DNA of 14,888 bases from Phycisphaerales bacterium (GTDB lineage: Bacteria; Pseudomonadota; Gammaproteobacteria; Competibacterales; Competibacteraceae), in the NCBI GenBank assembly GCA_014879435.1, contig JACSSB010000279.1:1-14888 (forward strand), in the 5' to 3' direction. A program made the translations under genes and the position numbers. How positions within the stretch are numbered: position 1 is the stretch's first letter; each line of letters starts with the position of its first letter. The notes under the pieces were generated by a model that was given only the letters and a program-made list of their open reading frames with translations, made no database searches and had not been told where the DNA came from. This document shows positions 1 through 6,831 of the stretch, piece by piece.

Positions 1-1
1 T

Positions 2-184
2 CGCGAATATGAGCTAAACGTCTCGGCAGTGTTAAAGAAAGAAAAAACGGGCTGGCGCTTTCAGACTTTACACTTCTCCAACCTGACCGGCGATAACATG
101 CCACCGCCAGAGGATGATGGTCAGCCAGCGGCAGAAAGTGAAAAATCAAGCAAAGCGACCTCGCCTGCCCCCAAAGCCCAATGA
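2..184 (+). CDS. C-terminal end of an NTF2/SnoaL-like domain protein (partial)
   Basis: Only the last 60 codons are in the window; the reading frame is open from base 2 and stops at TGA 182-184. The visible start of the fragment has alternating hydrophobic strands with the pattern VLKKEKTGWRFQTLHFS, which is typical of the last two beta strands of SnoaL-like/NTF2-like fold proteins, where a W-[KR]-[IF]-x-x-x-H-[FW]-S ending is common. It is followed by a roughly 25-residue hydrophilic tail rich in Pro, Glu, Lys and Ala, probably disordered. The stop lies 18 bases before the next start codon, so it is probably co-transcribed with the W-x-N repeat protein downstream and may belong to the same system. 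The family call rests on a short stretch; the function and the protein's N-terminus are unknown. Confidence 0.55.
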   Translation, partial: REYELNVSAVLKKEKTGWRFQTLHFSNLTGDNMPPPEDDGQPAAESEKSSKATSPAPKAQ

Positions 185-189
185 ATTAT

Positions 190-195
190 GGAGGG
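190..195 (+). promoter_or_regulatory. Strong ribosome binding site of the first W-x-N repeat gene
   Basis: GGAGGG lies 7 bases before ATG 203. A similar context (GGAG, then GTCGA, then ATG) precedes the paralog at 714, which supports both start choices. Confidence 0.75.
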
Positions 196-202
196 TCGAT
201 AA

Positions 203-601
203 ATGACCGACCTACACGACGAACAACAGCATGACATCGCCGAGGAGGCAGTCATGCAAGAACGGCGCGACTTTTTGCGCGGTTTGGGCAAATGGTCGCA
301 GGTGGTGATTGGCGGCGCATTACTGGGTTGTGCAGTAGCCTTGCCTTCGCAAGTACAGGCCGGAGCTTGGATCAATCGCCGCGGTGGCTGGGACGGTGGC
401 GGTGGTGGTTGGTACAACCGTGGTGGCGGTGGCGGTGGCGGTTGGATCAACGGTGGCGGTGGTGGTCGGATCAACGGTGGCAATTGGTATAACCGTGGTG
501 GCGGTGGCGGTGGCGGTTGGATTAACGGTGGCGGTGGTGGCAGTTGGGTCAATCGTCGTGGAGGTTATGGAGGAGGGGGCAGTTGGATCAACCGTCGATA
601 G
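203..601 (+). CDS. Tat-exported glycine-rich W-x-N repeat protein, candidate GrrA/OscA-like cyclophane RiPP precursor
   Basis: The protein has 132 residues. Residues 1-20 are acidic and polar, residues 21-26 (RRDFLR) form a twin-arginine motif, residues 34-48 are hydrophobic, and V-Q-A at 51-53 is a likely signal peptidase I site. The mature part is almost only Gly, Trp, Asn, Arg, Tyr and Ile. It contains W-x-N at 56, 70, 81, 95, 106, 115 and 128 (WIN, WYN or WVN), with one deviant W63-D-G and one R89-I-N. Aromatic-x-Asn repeats in a Gly-rich background are the known substrate pattern of GrrA/OscA precursors, in which a radical SAM/SPASM enzyme cross-links the aromatic ring to the Asn. No maturase is in the window, so modification is inferred. 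The alternative is an unmodified Gly-rich secreted structural protein. A paralog follows 112 bases downstream. The Cys43 in LLGC resembles a lipobox but is absent in the paralog. Confidence 0.7.
   Translation: MTDLHDEQQHDIAEEAVMQERRDFLRGLGKWSQVVIGGALLGCAVALPSQVQAGAWINRRGGWDGGGGGWYNRGGGGGGGWINGGGGGRINGGNWYNRGGGGGGGWINGGGGGSWVNRRGGYGGGGSWINRR
411..540 (+). repeat. Internal 75-base direct repeat in the first W-x-N gene
   Basis: Bases 411-465 and 486-540 are the same 55-base stretch apart from two synonymous C/T differences, offset by exactly 75 bases (25 codons). Each copy encodes W-Y-N-R, seven Gly, W-I-N and five Gly. The in-frame unit shows that the repeat array grew by segmental duplication. 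Confidence 0.85.
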
Positions 602-713
602 CAGGCACGATATTTCTTTAGTGATGCTAAGCTGTGTAATTCTAAGGTGAACGGCAAATTTCGCTGCTTGTTTCCTTCGCACAATGCCCGGACGGAAATG
701 GTGGAGAGTCGAC

Positions 714-1151
714 ATGATTGACCAGGACGACGAACAACAAAATTCCTTTGAAGAATCAGTTATACAGGAGCGACGCGACTTTTTACGCGGTTTGGGCAAA
801 TGGTCGCGGGTAGTGATCGGTGGTGTACTGCTAAGTGGCACAGCGACTGCCTCCAATCCGGCCCAGGCCGATAACTGGACCAATCATCGCGGCAACTGGC
901 ATAACCGGCCAAGCGGTGGCTGGACCAATCATCGTAGCGGTTGGTACAACGCGCCGGGCGGCTGGTATAACCGCCACGGCGGCGGCTGGTATAACCGTGG
1001 CCATGGCTGGTACAACCGCCATGGTTTCAATGATCATGGCGGCTGGATCAACAATCCTACTGACTGGTACAACCGAGCTGGCCGCTGGTCAAATGGCTTC
1101 GATGGTGGTTGGCACAACCGGGGTGGCAGTAGCTGGGTAAACCGGCGGTAA
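714..1151 (+). CDS. Second Tat-exported W-x-N repeat protein, paralog of the 203-601 product
   Basis: The start at 714 is preferred over the longer ATG at 684 because GGAG at 703-706 sits 7 bases upstream and because the N-terminus then aligns with the paralog (DEQQ, then E-E, then QERRDFLRGLGKWS). The product has 145 residues: acidic leader 1-18, twin-arginine RRDFLR 20-25, hydrophobic core about 32-48, and A-Q-A cleavage site at 50-52. The mature region has 12 tryptophans and every one is in W-x-N, at residues 55, 62, 70, 77, 84, 92, 99, 111, 118, 125, 133 and 141. The middle residue varies (T, H, Y, I, S, V). Compared with the paralog the spacers are shorter and richer in His and Arg and lack poly-Gly. 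The strict W-x-N rule with free middle and spacer residues suggests selection for a chemistry acting on Trp and Asn, as in radical SAM three-residue cyclophanes. Metal binding through the His residues is another possibility. Confidence 0.72.
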   Translation: MIDQDDEQQNSFEESVIQERRDFLRGLGKWSRVVIGGVLLSGTATASNPAQADNWTNHRGNWHNRPSGGWTNHRSGWYNAPGGWYNRHGGGWYNRGHGWYNRHGFNDHGGWINNPTDWYNRAGRWSNGFDGGWHNRGGSSWVNRR

Positions 1152-1180
1152 TTTTCTGCTAATCCCATTCTCATCATCTC

Positions 1181-1229
1181 AAACCGCTCCTTGCAACTAT
1201 CGAAAATCGGCGGCTGCAAGGAGCGGTTT
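1181..1229 (+). terminator. Perfect 15-bp hairpin closing the W-x-N gene pair
   Basis: AAACCGCTCCTTGCA at 1181-1195 pairs perfectly with 1215-1229 across a 19-base loop, 29 bases after the stop of the second W-x-N gene. It is followed by a T/G mix (GTTTGTGTGTT) rather than a clean T tract, so it is a likely but not canonical Rho-independent terminator, or an mRNA 3-prime stabiliser. Confidence 0.65.
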
Positions 1230-1260
1230 GTTTGTGTGTTGAAGTAAAATTTTATCCCAC

Positions 1261-1297
1261 GGGCATGGCTGTACCGTCAGCGAAACCCAGCCATCCC
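1261..1297 (+). other. Second hairpin downstream of the W-x-N genes
   Basis: ATGGCTG at 1265-1271 pairs with CAGCCAT at 1288-1294, and GGG 1261-1263 can extend the stem with CCC 1295-1297 across a one-base bulge. The loop is 16 bases. There is no T run behind it. It may be a back-up terminator or simply a structured spacer. Confidence 0.35.
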
Positions 1298-1483
1298 TCA
1301 ATAATCTAATTTGAGTACAAGCACAAGCAGAGTAAGTCACAAAAAATTGACAATCTGTTGCACAATATTATCGAACAAGCGATGATTTCATACGGGAATT
1401 CCTGCGCCAGATCAATCGATTGAGCGCTGTTCCTGTTCAGTAGCCCAGCACCTCGTCACCCTGGCCATCGAAGGATAGCTTGA

Positions 1484-1807
1484 ATGAATAAGCACAAAAA
1501 AATCCGTGATCGCTTCTACAAAGGACTCGTCGCCTTCCTACATGTTGTTTGGCCAGTATTTTCCGCACTCCTTGGCATCATCATCAGCTTCGGTCTTCTG
1601 ATCAGCTATATCGAGGGATGGAAACCGCTGGATGGTATTTATTTTGGCTTTGTAACAGGGCTAACCGTGGGATATGGCGACCTCGTTCCACATCATGCAC
1701 TCGCACGTATAATGGCTCTTATCATTGGCTTCACGGGAGTTCTTTTAACCGCTCTTTTTGCGGCTGTCGGCGTTCGTGCTCTGGAAGAAGCCGTTAAAGA
1801 GGAATGA
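1484..1807 (+). CDS. Minimal two-helix potassium channel (Ion_trans_2 type)
   Basis: A 107-residue inner-membrane protein. TM1 spans about residues 15-43, a pore helix about 49-60, the selectivity filter T61-V62-G63-Y64-G65-D66 carries the exact TVGYGD potassium signature, and TM2 spans about 73-97. Such subunits form tetramers that conduct K+. Only some ten residues follow TM2, so there is no RCK/TrkA, cyclic-nucleotide or other gating domain; this is smaller than KcsA and at the low end for the family. The start is supported by AAGGA at 1471-1475, 8 bases upstream. The gene stands alone between two gene-poor intervals, so its partner system and the gating signal cannot be read from context. 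Confidence 0.88.
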   Translation: MNKHKKIRDRFYKGLVAFLHVVWPVFSALLGIIISFGLLISYIEGWKPLDGIYFGFVTGLTVGYGDLVPHHALARIMALIIGFTGVLLTALFAAVGVRALEEAVKEE

Positions 1808-1998
1808 TTTCTCATCTTTTCTACAACTGAATTACTTATTTTATATCGTGGCTGGATTTGTCGAATCAGGCCCACTCAGTGGTATATTAAGTCACGAGTC
1901 ATATACATATTTGACCTTAGTCGAATAGGTAACTGTAGCAACGATCCTACTCTACAGAAGTAGCTATCTGCTAGCCAGTGCCCACCATATAGATGTCG

Positions 1999-2060
1999 CC
2001 GATATCAATCGAGTAACTAATACCGTTAAAACAATGGTAGAATTAAACGGCTGATATCGG
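1999..2060. repeat. Inverted repeat with nested partial arms
   Basis: CCGATATCA at 1999-2007 is the exact reverse complement of TGATATCGG at 2052-2060. Inside lie further partly matching arms (ACCGTT near 2022 against TTAAACGG near 2043, and TACC against GGTA). The result is a possible long stem-loop in an otherwise empty interval. Confidence 0.45.
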
Positions 2061-2414
2061 TACCACCAGTTGGCGGGATCTTTTCTGGCAATCCCACCAC
2101 TTTAAATTCAAACGCTAGGGTTAATCGCCGGTTTCGGCAGACTTTTCGGGCTTGTCAGATACCGTCTAAGGCTAAGAGCACACCATAGCAGATACTGCTA
2201 CTGGCTAAAGTTAAAACTGAAAACATACCGCAATAGAAATACGCCATAATCATGTATTCAGTTAGTAACACCACTGGAGTCATTGATAAAAAAAGATCAA
2301 GGTTCTTCACCCATCTGCAGGGATGCTCAAAGCGCTAGAATTCAAAAGATACGGCCTGGTCACCTCAACCGAAGCGTGATACCTCCGTTTAACGTGGCAA
2401 GGCTCCTAATTTTT

Positions 2415-2420
2415 AAGGAG
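2415..2420 (+). promoter_or_regulatory. Ribosome binding site of the DUF3141 gene, with a facing CTCCT
   Basis: AAGGAG ends 8 bases before ATG 2429. CTCCT at 2403-2407 can pair with AGGAG at 2416-2420 in a 5-bp hairpin with an 8-base loop, which could mask the site. The hairpin is short, so control by it is speculative. Confidence 0.6.
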
Positions 2421-2428
2421 TTCGACTG

Positions 2429-4636
2429 ATGACTGACCCATCCCAATCACTTTCCTCCACTTCATCCTCGCAAGTTCTACCTGCTGTCGCCCAACAAACT
2501 GTGGATTACTGGATCGATGGCTGGCAGCGTACCGTCCTGTTTTGGGACGTGCTACGCCAGCGTAGCGATGAATATTACCAACAGCGAGCCAAAGCTGTAC
2601 CGAACGTACTTAGTTTTGACGCCAAACTGGTACTAGATGGCCGAACGCTTGAGCGGCCGGTCAATTACGGATTAGTACGGGTCGAGCCGCCAGAGGGTGT
2701 CATCACCGACCCGAAGAAACGTCCATTTATCGTCATCGATCCACGCGCTGGACATGGACCGGGTATCGGTGGCTTCAAGGCCGATAGCGAACTGGGTGTC
2801 GCGATGCGTGCTGGTCATCCCTGCTATTTCGTCGGCTTTAGTCCCGACCCAGTGCCGGGCCAGACCATCGAAGACATCATGCGGGCGGAGGCAGTATTCA
2901 TAGAGAAAGTCATCGCACTGCATCCAGAGGCCGAGGGCAAACCCTGTGTCATCGGCAACTGTCAGGCAGGTTGGGCGGTGATGCTGGTGGCTGCAACCCG
3001 ACCAGAACTGTTCGGCCCAATCATCATTCCTGGCGCACCGCTCTCCTATTGGGCTGGGGTCGAGGGAAAGAATCCGATGCGCTACCAAGGTGGCCTATTG
3101 GGTGGTAGTTGGCTCACTGCGCTGACCAGTGATATCGGCGCTGGCAAATTCGATGGCGCCTATCTCGTAGAAAACTTCGAAGGACTCAATCCCGCCAACA
3201 CCCTGTGGACCAAGAACTACTCCGTGTGGTCGAAAGCCGATACCGAAGGGCCGCGCTTTCTAGAATTCGAGAAATGGTGGGGTGGCCATGTCAATCTCAA
3301 CCCCGAAGAGATGCAATGGATCGTCGATCAACTATTCATCGGCAATCGCTTAGCTACCGCCGAAATCGTCACTAGCGACGGGGTGCGTATCGACCTGCGC
3401 AATATTCGCTCGCCGATCCTCTGTTTCTGCTCCAAAGGCGATAATATTACGCCGCCACAACAGGCACTGGGCTGGATCATCGATCTCTACGAAAAGGAGG
3501 ACGACCTACGCGCCTGCGGCCAGACGATCGTCTATGCCATCCACGAAAATATCGGCCATCTGGGTATTTTCGTTTCCGGTGGGGTCGCTCTGAAAGAGCA
3601 TCAGGAATTCACCTCCAACATCGATCTGATCGACGTACTGCCACCCGGCTTGTACGAAGCGGTGATGACCCCAAAAACAGCGGAAGCCGCCAATCCCGAT
3701 TTAATCAGCGGTAACTGGATCGTCCGCTTCGAACCGCGCACTCTGGACGACATACGCGCCATCGTTCAGCCCAGCCCCGAAAACGAGCGCCGCTTCGCCA
3801 CCGTGCGACGGATTTCGGAAATGAATCTCGGCCTGTATCGCACCCTGTTCCAGCCCTTCGTCCAAGCCTTTGCCAGCACTCAGGGCGCCGAATGGCTGCA
3901 CAAACTGAATCCATCTGAACTGCCTTATGAACTGTTCTCGGATCGCAACCCGCTGATGCGGCAAATCGCGCAACTGGCCGATCAGGTACGTGAACAACGT
4001 CAGACCACCGCATCCAATAACCCTCTGCTCCAAGTCCAGGCCATGATCTCGGAAGGCATCATCGCCGCGCTCGACGGTTGGCGCGACCTGCGCGATCACA
4101 GCATGGAACAAATTTTCTTGGCGATCTACAGCTCACCGCTGCTGCAAGCATTGGTCGGAATGCGGGCCTCGGATGAGCCGCCGCGTCGGCGTCCAGGAAT
4201 GGAACCGGAACAGATCGCGTTCATCAAGACACGTATCGCCGAACTCAAAGCCCGCGTTGCCGAGGGTGGCCTGACCGAAGCGGCGATTCGCAGTCTGGTC
4301 TACATCGGCATGGCCGGATCTGGGGTGGACGAGCGTGCCTTCGAGGTGCTACGCCGCATGCGTGCCGAACACCTGGAGATGAGCTTGGAGGAGTTCAAGC
4401 AGATACTGCGCGAACAATTCTTCGCCCTGCTTCTTGATCGCGATGAGGCGCTGGCCGCGATTCCTAAGATGCTACCCGCCGATGCGGCCCCTCGTGCCGA
4501 AATTCTCGGCAAGATCCAGCAGATTGTGTCTGCCGCTGGCAAAATCGACGGCGAACAAGCCAAACGCTTGGCCGAAATCGAAAAACTGTTCAATACCAAA
4601 GAACCGAGCACTCCCGCTTCTAAAACAACCCGCTGA
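2429..4636 (+). CDS. DUF3141 family protein, PhaC-like alpha/beta hydrolase with TerB-like C-terminal region
   Basis: A 735-residue protein without signal peptide. Residues 25-55 (DYWIDGWQRTVLFWDVLRQR) resemble the N-terminal helix region of PHA synthase-type proteins. The hydrolase core runs from about 95 to 400: a strand-turn G-H-G-P-G at 108-112, a nucleophile elbow G176-N-C178-Q-A-G181, an acid D338 in SKGDNITPP, and a histidine H377 in the GH-L-G loop. Cys as nucleophile with Asp and His is the arrangement of PHA synthase PhaC rather than of Ser esterases. A helical linker follows, and residues about 600-722, mostly acidic helices with D/E-rich turns, look like a TerB-type domain. DUF3141 proteins often stand next to pta and ackA, as here (72 bases to pta). 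The reaction is unknown; an acyl-CoA or polymer-related acyltransferase/hydrolase role is inferred. RBS AAGGAG fixes the start. Confidence 0.85.
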   Translation: MTDPSQSLSSTSSSQVLPAVAQQTVDYWIDGWQRTVLFWDVLRQRSDEYYQQRAKAVPNVLSFDAKLVLDGRTLERPVNYGLVRVEPPEGVITDPKKRPFIVIDPRAGHGPGIGGFKADSELGVAMRAGHPCYFVGFSPDPVPGQTIEDIMRAEAVFIEKVIALHPEAEGKPCVIGNCQAGWAVMLVAATRPELFGPIIIPGAPLSYWAGVEGKNPMRYQGGLLGGSWLTALTSDIGAGKFDGAYLVENFEGLNPANTLWTKNYSVWSKADTEGPRFLEFEKWWGGHVNLNPEEMQWIVDQLFIGNRLATAEIVTSDGVRIDLRNIRSPILCFCSKGDNITPPQQALGWIIDLYEKEDDLRACGQTIVYAIHENIGHLGIFVSGGVALKEHQEFTSNIDLIDVLPPGLYEAVMTPKTAEAANPDLISGNWIVRFEPRTLDDIRAIVQPSPENERRFATVRRISEMNLGLYRTLFQPFVQAFASTQGAEWLHKLNPSELPYELFSDRNPLMRQIAQLADQVREQRQTTASNNPLLQVQAMISEGIIAALDGWRDLRDHSMEQIFLAIYSSPLLQALVGMRASDEPPRRRPGMEPEQIAFIKTRIAELKARVAEGGLTEAAIRSLVYIGMAGSGVDERAFEVLRRMRAEHLEMSLEEFKQILREQFFALLLDRDEALAAIPKMLPADAAPRAEILGKIQQIVSAAGKIDGEQAKRLAEIEKLFNTKEPSTPASKTTR

Positions 4637-4656
4637 TCTCTACTGACGCAAGACGG

Positions 4657-4681
4657 GTAGGGCGCACAACGTGCGCCTTAC
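4657..4681. repeat. Palindromic REP-like element between DUF3141 gene and pta
   Basis: Two 11-base arms (4657-4667 and 4671-4681) pair around the loop AAC, with one G-U pair; the inner 7 bp GGCGCAC/GTGCGCC are perfect. Elements of the form GTAGGGCGCACAAC-GTGCGCC occur as dispersed repeats in several proteobacteria. There is no T run, so it is more likely a repeat or mRNA stabiliser than a terminator. Confidence 0.6.
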
Positions 4682-4708
4682 TTCCAATCTCTAAAGAGAA
4701 CGATAACC

Positions 4709-5650
4709 ATGGATCACAAACACGAGAAATACAAAGATCTGATCGCCCGGTGTAAAGAACTGGCCCCGGTGGCGACTGCCGTCGCCCACCCTTGCGATGA
4801 AAGTTCACTCAAGGGCGCAGTGGAAGCCGCCGAATTGGGTATCTTGCAACCGATTCTGGTTGGCCCACGCGCACGGATCGAAGCCGTAGCGACGCAGTTT
4901 CAGATCACCATTTCCGGCTACGAAATCGTAGATGCTCCCCACAGCCATGCTGCTGCCGATATGGCAGTACAACTGGCCAGAGAGGGCAAGGCCGAAATGT
5001 TGATGAAGGGGAGCCTGCATACCGACGAACTGATGGGCGCGGTGGTACGGACCGCAACCGGGCTGCGCACCGAACGGCGCATCAGCCATGCTTTCATCAT
5101 GGATGTGCCTAGCCTGGATCGACCGATCATCATCACCGATGCAGCGGTCAATATCTTCCCAACCCTGGAAGACAAAATCCACATCACCCAAAACGCCATC
5201 GACTTGGCACATGCCCTGGGTTTTAAACAACCCAAAGTGGCGATCCTGTCCGCCATGGAAACGGTCAATCCGAAGGTGCAGTCCACGATAGAAGCTGCAG
5301 CCCTGTGTAAGATGGCTGATCGTAAACAGATTACCGGCGGCATCCTGGATGGTCCGCTGGCGCTGGATAACGCCATCGACTTGGAAGCAGCGCAAATCAA
5401 ACAGATCGACTCGTTAGTGGCGGGGCGGGCTGACATCCTCGTGGTACCCGATCTAGAAGCGGGCAATATGCTGGCTAAAAGCCTGAGCTTTATGGCCGAT
5501 GCCGACGCCGCTGGCATCGTACTCGGTGCTCGGGTGCCGATCATTCTTACCAGTCGCGCCGATTCGGTGATGACCCGGTTAGCGTCCTGCGCGGTGGCTG
5601 CCTTGGTCGCCCAAGCACAACGCATGGATACGAAAAAGGCGGTGGCCTAA
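4709..5650 (+). CDS. pta: Phosphate acetyl/butyryltransferase
   Basis: A 313-residue PTA_PTB family enzyme, cytoplasmic, that exchanges CoA and phosphate: acyl-CoA + Pi to acyl-phosphate + CoA. Family signatures are visible at residues 98-109 (LMKGSLHTDELM), 176-189 (KVAILSAMETVNPK), 215-221 (GPLALDN) and 243-257 (ILVVPDLEAGNMLAK). The length fits the short single-domain Pta/Ptb type; it lacks the extra N-terminal domain of long Pta and the MaoC-like domain of the bifunctional hydratase fusion. Whether acetyl, propionyl or butyryl is preferred cannot be read here. The stop overlaps the acetate kinase start by one base, so the two are translationally coupled. The only RBS is a weak AGAGAA at 4695-4700. 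Confidence 0.9.
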   Translation: MDHKHEKYKDLIARCKELAPVATAVAHPCDESSLKGAVEAAELGILQPILVGPRARIEAVATQFQITISGYEIVDAPHSHAAADMAVQLAREGKAEMLMKGSLHTDELMGAVVRTATGLRTERRISHAFIMDVPSLDRPIIITDAAVNIFPTLEDKIHITQNAIDLAHALGFKQPKVAILSAMETVNPKVQSTIEAAALCKMADRKQITGGILDGPLALDNAIDLEAAQIKQIDSLVAGRADILVVPDLEAGNMLAKSLSFMADADAAGIVLGARVPIILTSRADSVMTRLASCAVAALVAQAQRMDTKKAVA

Positions 5651-6831
5651 TGAGCGACACGATCCTCGTGATCAATGCAGGTTCCTCCAGCATCAAGTTC
5701 TCGGTTTTCCTGGAGCGAGGCGAAGCACTTGATCTGTTACTGGGAGGACAAATCGAAAGCCTTTACACCACGCCTCACTTCAAGGCTAAGGACGCGACGG
5801 GTAACACCATTGGCGAGCAGCAGTGGGCGGCCCATGAAACGCTGGGGCACGATGGTGCGGCTAGTTTTCTGACCGATTTTCTAGGCAAGAAACTGGACGG
5901 GCACCAAGTCATCGCGGTGGGGCATCGCGTGGTGCATGGCGGTCTTGACTATGCAGCACCGGTTCTGCTGACCCCCAAGATCGTCGACCATCTGGAACAA
6001 TTCATCCCGTTGGCACCACTGCATCAACCCCACAACCTTAAGCCGATCCGCTTACTGTTCGCCAACCAACCGGAACTGCCACAAGTCGCTTGTTTCGACA
6101 CGGCCTTTCATCGTGGCCAGCCAGAAGTGGCCCAAGCCTTCGCGCTACCGCCTGAGATTACCGAACGCGGCGTGCGACGCTACGGTTTTCATGGGCTTTC
6201 CTATGAATATATCGCCTCAGTCCTGCCTCAATACGATCCCCGTGCGGCAGCAGGACGCACTGTGGTACTGCACCTGGGCAACGGCGCCAGCATGTGCGCA
6301 ATCCACAATGGCAAAAGCATGACCAGCACCATGGGTTTCACCGCTGTTGACGGATTACCGATGGGAACCCGTAGCGGCTGCCTTGATCCTGGCGTCATCA
6401 TCTATCTGATGGATGAATTGAAGATGGACGCGCGCGCTATCGAAAAATTGCTGTACCAGCAATCGGGTCTACTCGGTGTTTCCGGCATATCCAGCGATAT
6501 GCGTACTCTGTTGGATTCTGACGACCCGAAAGCGCGATTTGCGGTGGAATTGTTTATTTATCGTATCGGCCGGGAGATAGGCTCGCTTGCCGCCGCTATG
6601 GGTGGATTGGATGCCCTAGTATTCACTGCTGGTATCGGTGAACATGCCGTGCCAATCCGGGAACGGGCCTGTCGCACTGCCGCTTGGCTTGGAGTGGAGC
6701 TTGATCCTGTCGCCAATGCGGCCGGTGGACCCCTTATCAGTACGGCGAATAGTCAAATTCCAGCCTGGGTCATTCCAACCAATGAGGAACTGATGATCGC
6801 CCGGCATACCCGAGCGTTAGTAACAACCTGA
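5650..6831 (+). CDS. ackA: Acetate kinase
   Basis: A 393-residue ASKHA-fold kinase: acetyl-phosphate + ADP to acetate + ATP, reversible. Clear motifs are N9-A-G-S-S-S-I-K-F at the N-terminus, R93 in GHRVVHGG, the catalytic D150 in CFDTAFHR, H181 in RRYGFHGLSYEY, the phosphate loop HLGNGAS at 208-214, R241 in MGTRSGCLDPG, the adenosine-site segment FTAGIGEH, and the C-terminal TNEEL. All expected active-site residues are present. The start codon ATG overlaps the pta stop (TAATG). With pta it can make ATP from acyl-CoA or activate acetate. The length is usual for the family. Confidence 0.96.
   Translation: MSDTILVINAGSSSIKFSVFLERGEALDLLLGGQIESLYTTPHFKAKDATGNTIGEQQWAAHETLGHDGAASFLTDFLGKKLDGHQVIAVGHRVVHGGLDYAAPVLLTPKIVDHLEQFIPLAPLHQPHNLKPIRLLFANQPELPQVACFDTAFHRGQPEVAQAFALPPEITERGVRRYGFHGLSYEYIASVLPQYDPRAAAGRTVVLHLGNGASMCAIHNGKSMTSTMGFTAVDGLPMGTRSGCLDPGVIIYLMDELKMDARAIEKLLYQQSGLLGVSGISSDMRTLLDSDDPKARFAVELFIYRIGREIGSLAAAMGGLDALVFTAGIGEHAVPIRERACRTAAWLGVELDPVANAAGGPLISTANSQIPAWVIPTNEELMIARHTRALVTT

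Larger units (their letters stand above)
1152..1483. other. Intergenic stretch between the W-x-N genes and the ion channel gene
   Basis: It holds the two hairpins listed separately and a TTGACA at 1347-1352, a perfect sigma70 -35 hexamer. The best -10 candidates behind it (TATCGA at 1369 with a 16-base spacer, or TATTAT at 1366 with too short a spacer) are poor, so a promoter for the channel gene is only suggested. I see no gene in this stretch. Confidence 0.4.
1808..2428. other. 620-base stretch without a recognisable gene
   Basis: Stops occur often in all frames and I recognise no conserved protein or tRNA. It contains an inverted repeat (1999-2060, listed separately), a TTGACC at 1911 without a convincing -10, and an A-rich near-palindrome TTGAT-N8-ATCAA at 2283-2300. 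It may include the promoter of the operon that starts at 2429 and possibly a small RNA or a decayed element; none of these can be shown from the sequence alone. Confidence 0.45.

Noticed and set aside
317..335. Lipobox LLGC in the first W-x-N protein
   Set aside because: The paralog has no Cys there and both proteins have a later V-Q-A/A-Q-A signal peptidase I site, so lipidation is not supported.
684..713. Upstream start giving 10 extra residues to the second W-x-N protein
   Set aside because: The paralog, the GGAG spacing and the shared leader all point to ATG 714.
121..883. Long minus-strand frames with poly-proline or Thr-rich translations
   Set aside because: They are antisense shadows of the Gly/Trp/Asn repeats of the two + strand genes; they have no RBS and no known domain.
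2283..2300. Possible second FNR box TTGAT-N8-ATCAA
   Set aside because: FNR-type sites need a 4-base spacer; here it is 8 bases of mostly A.
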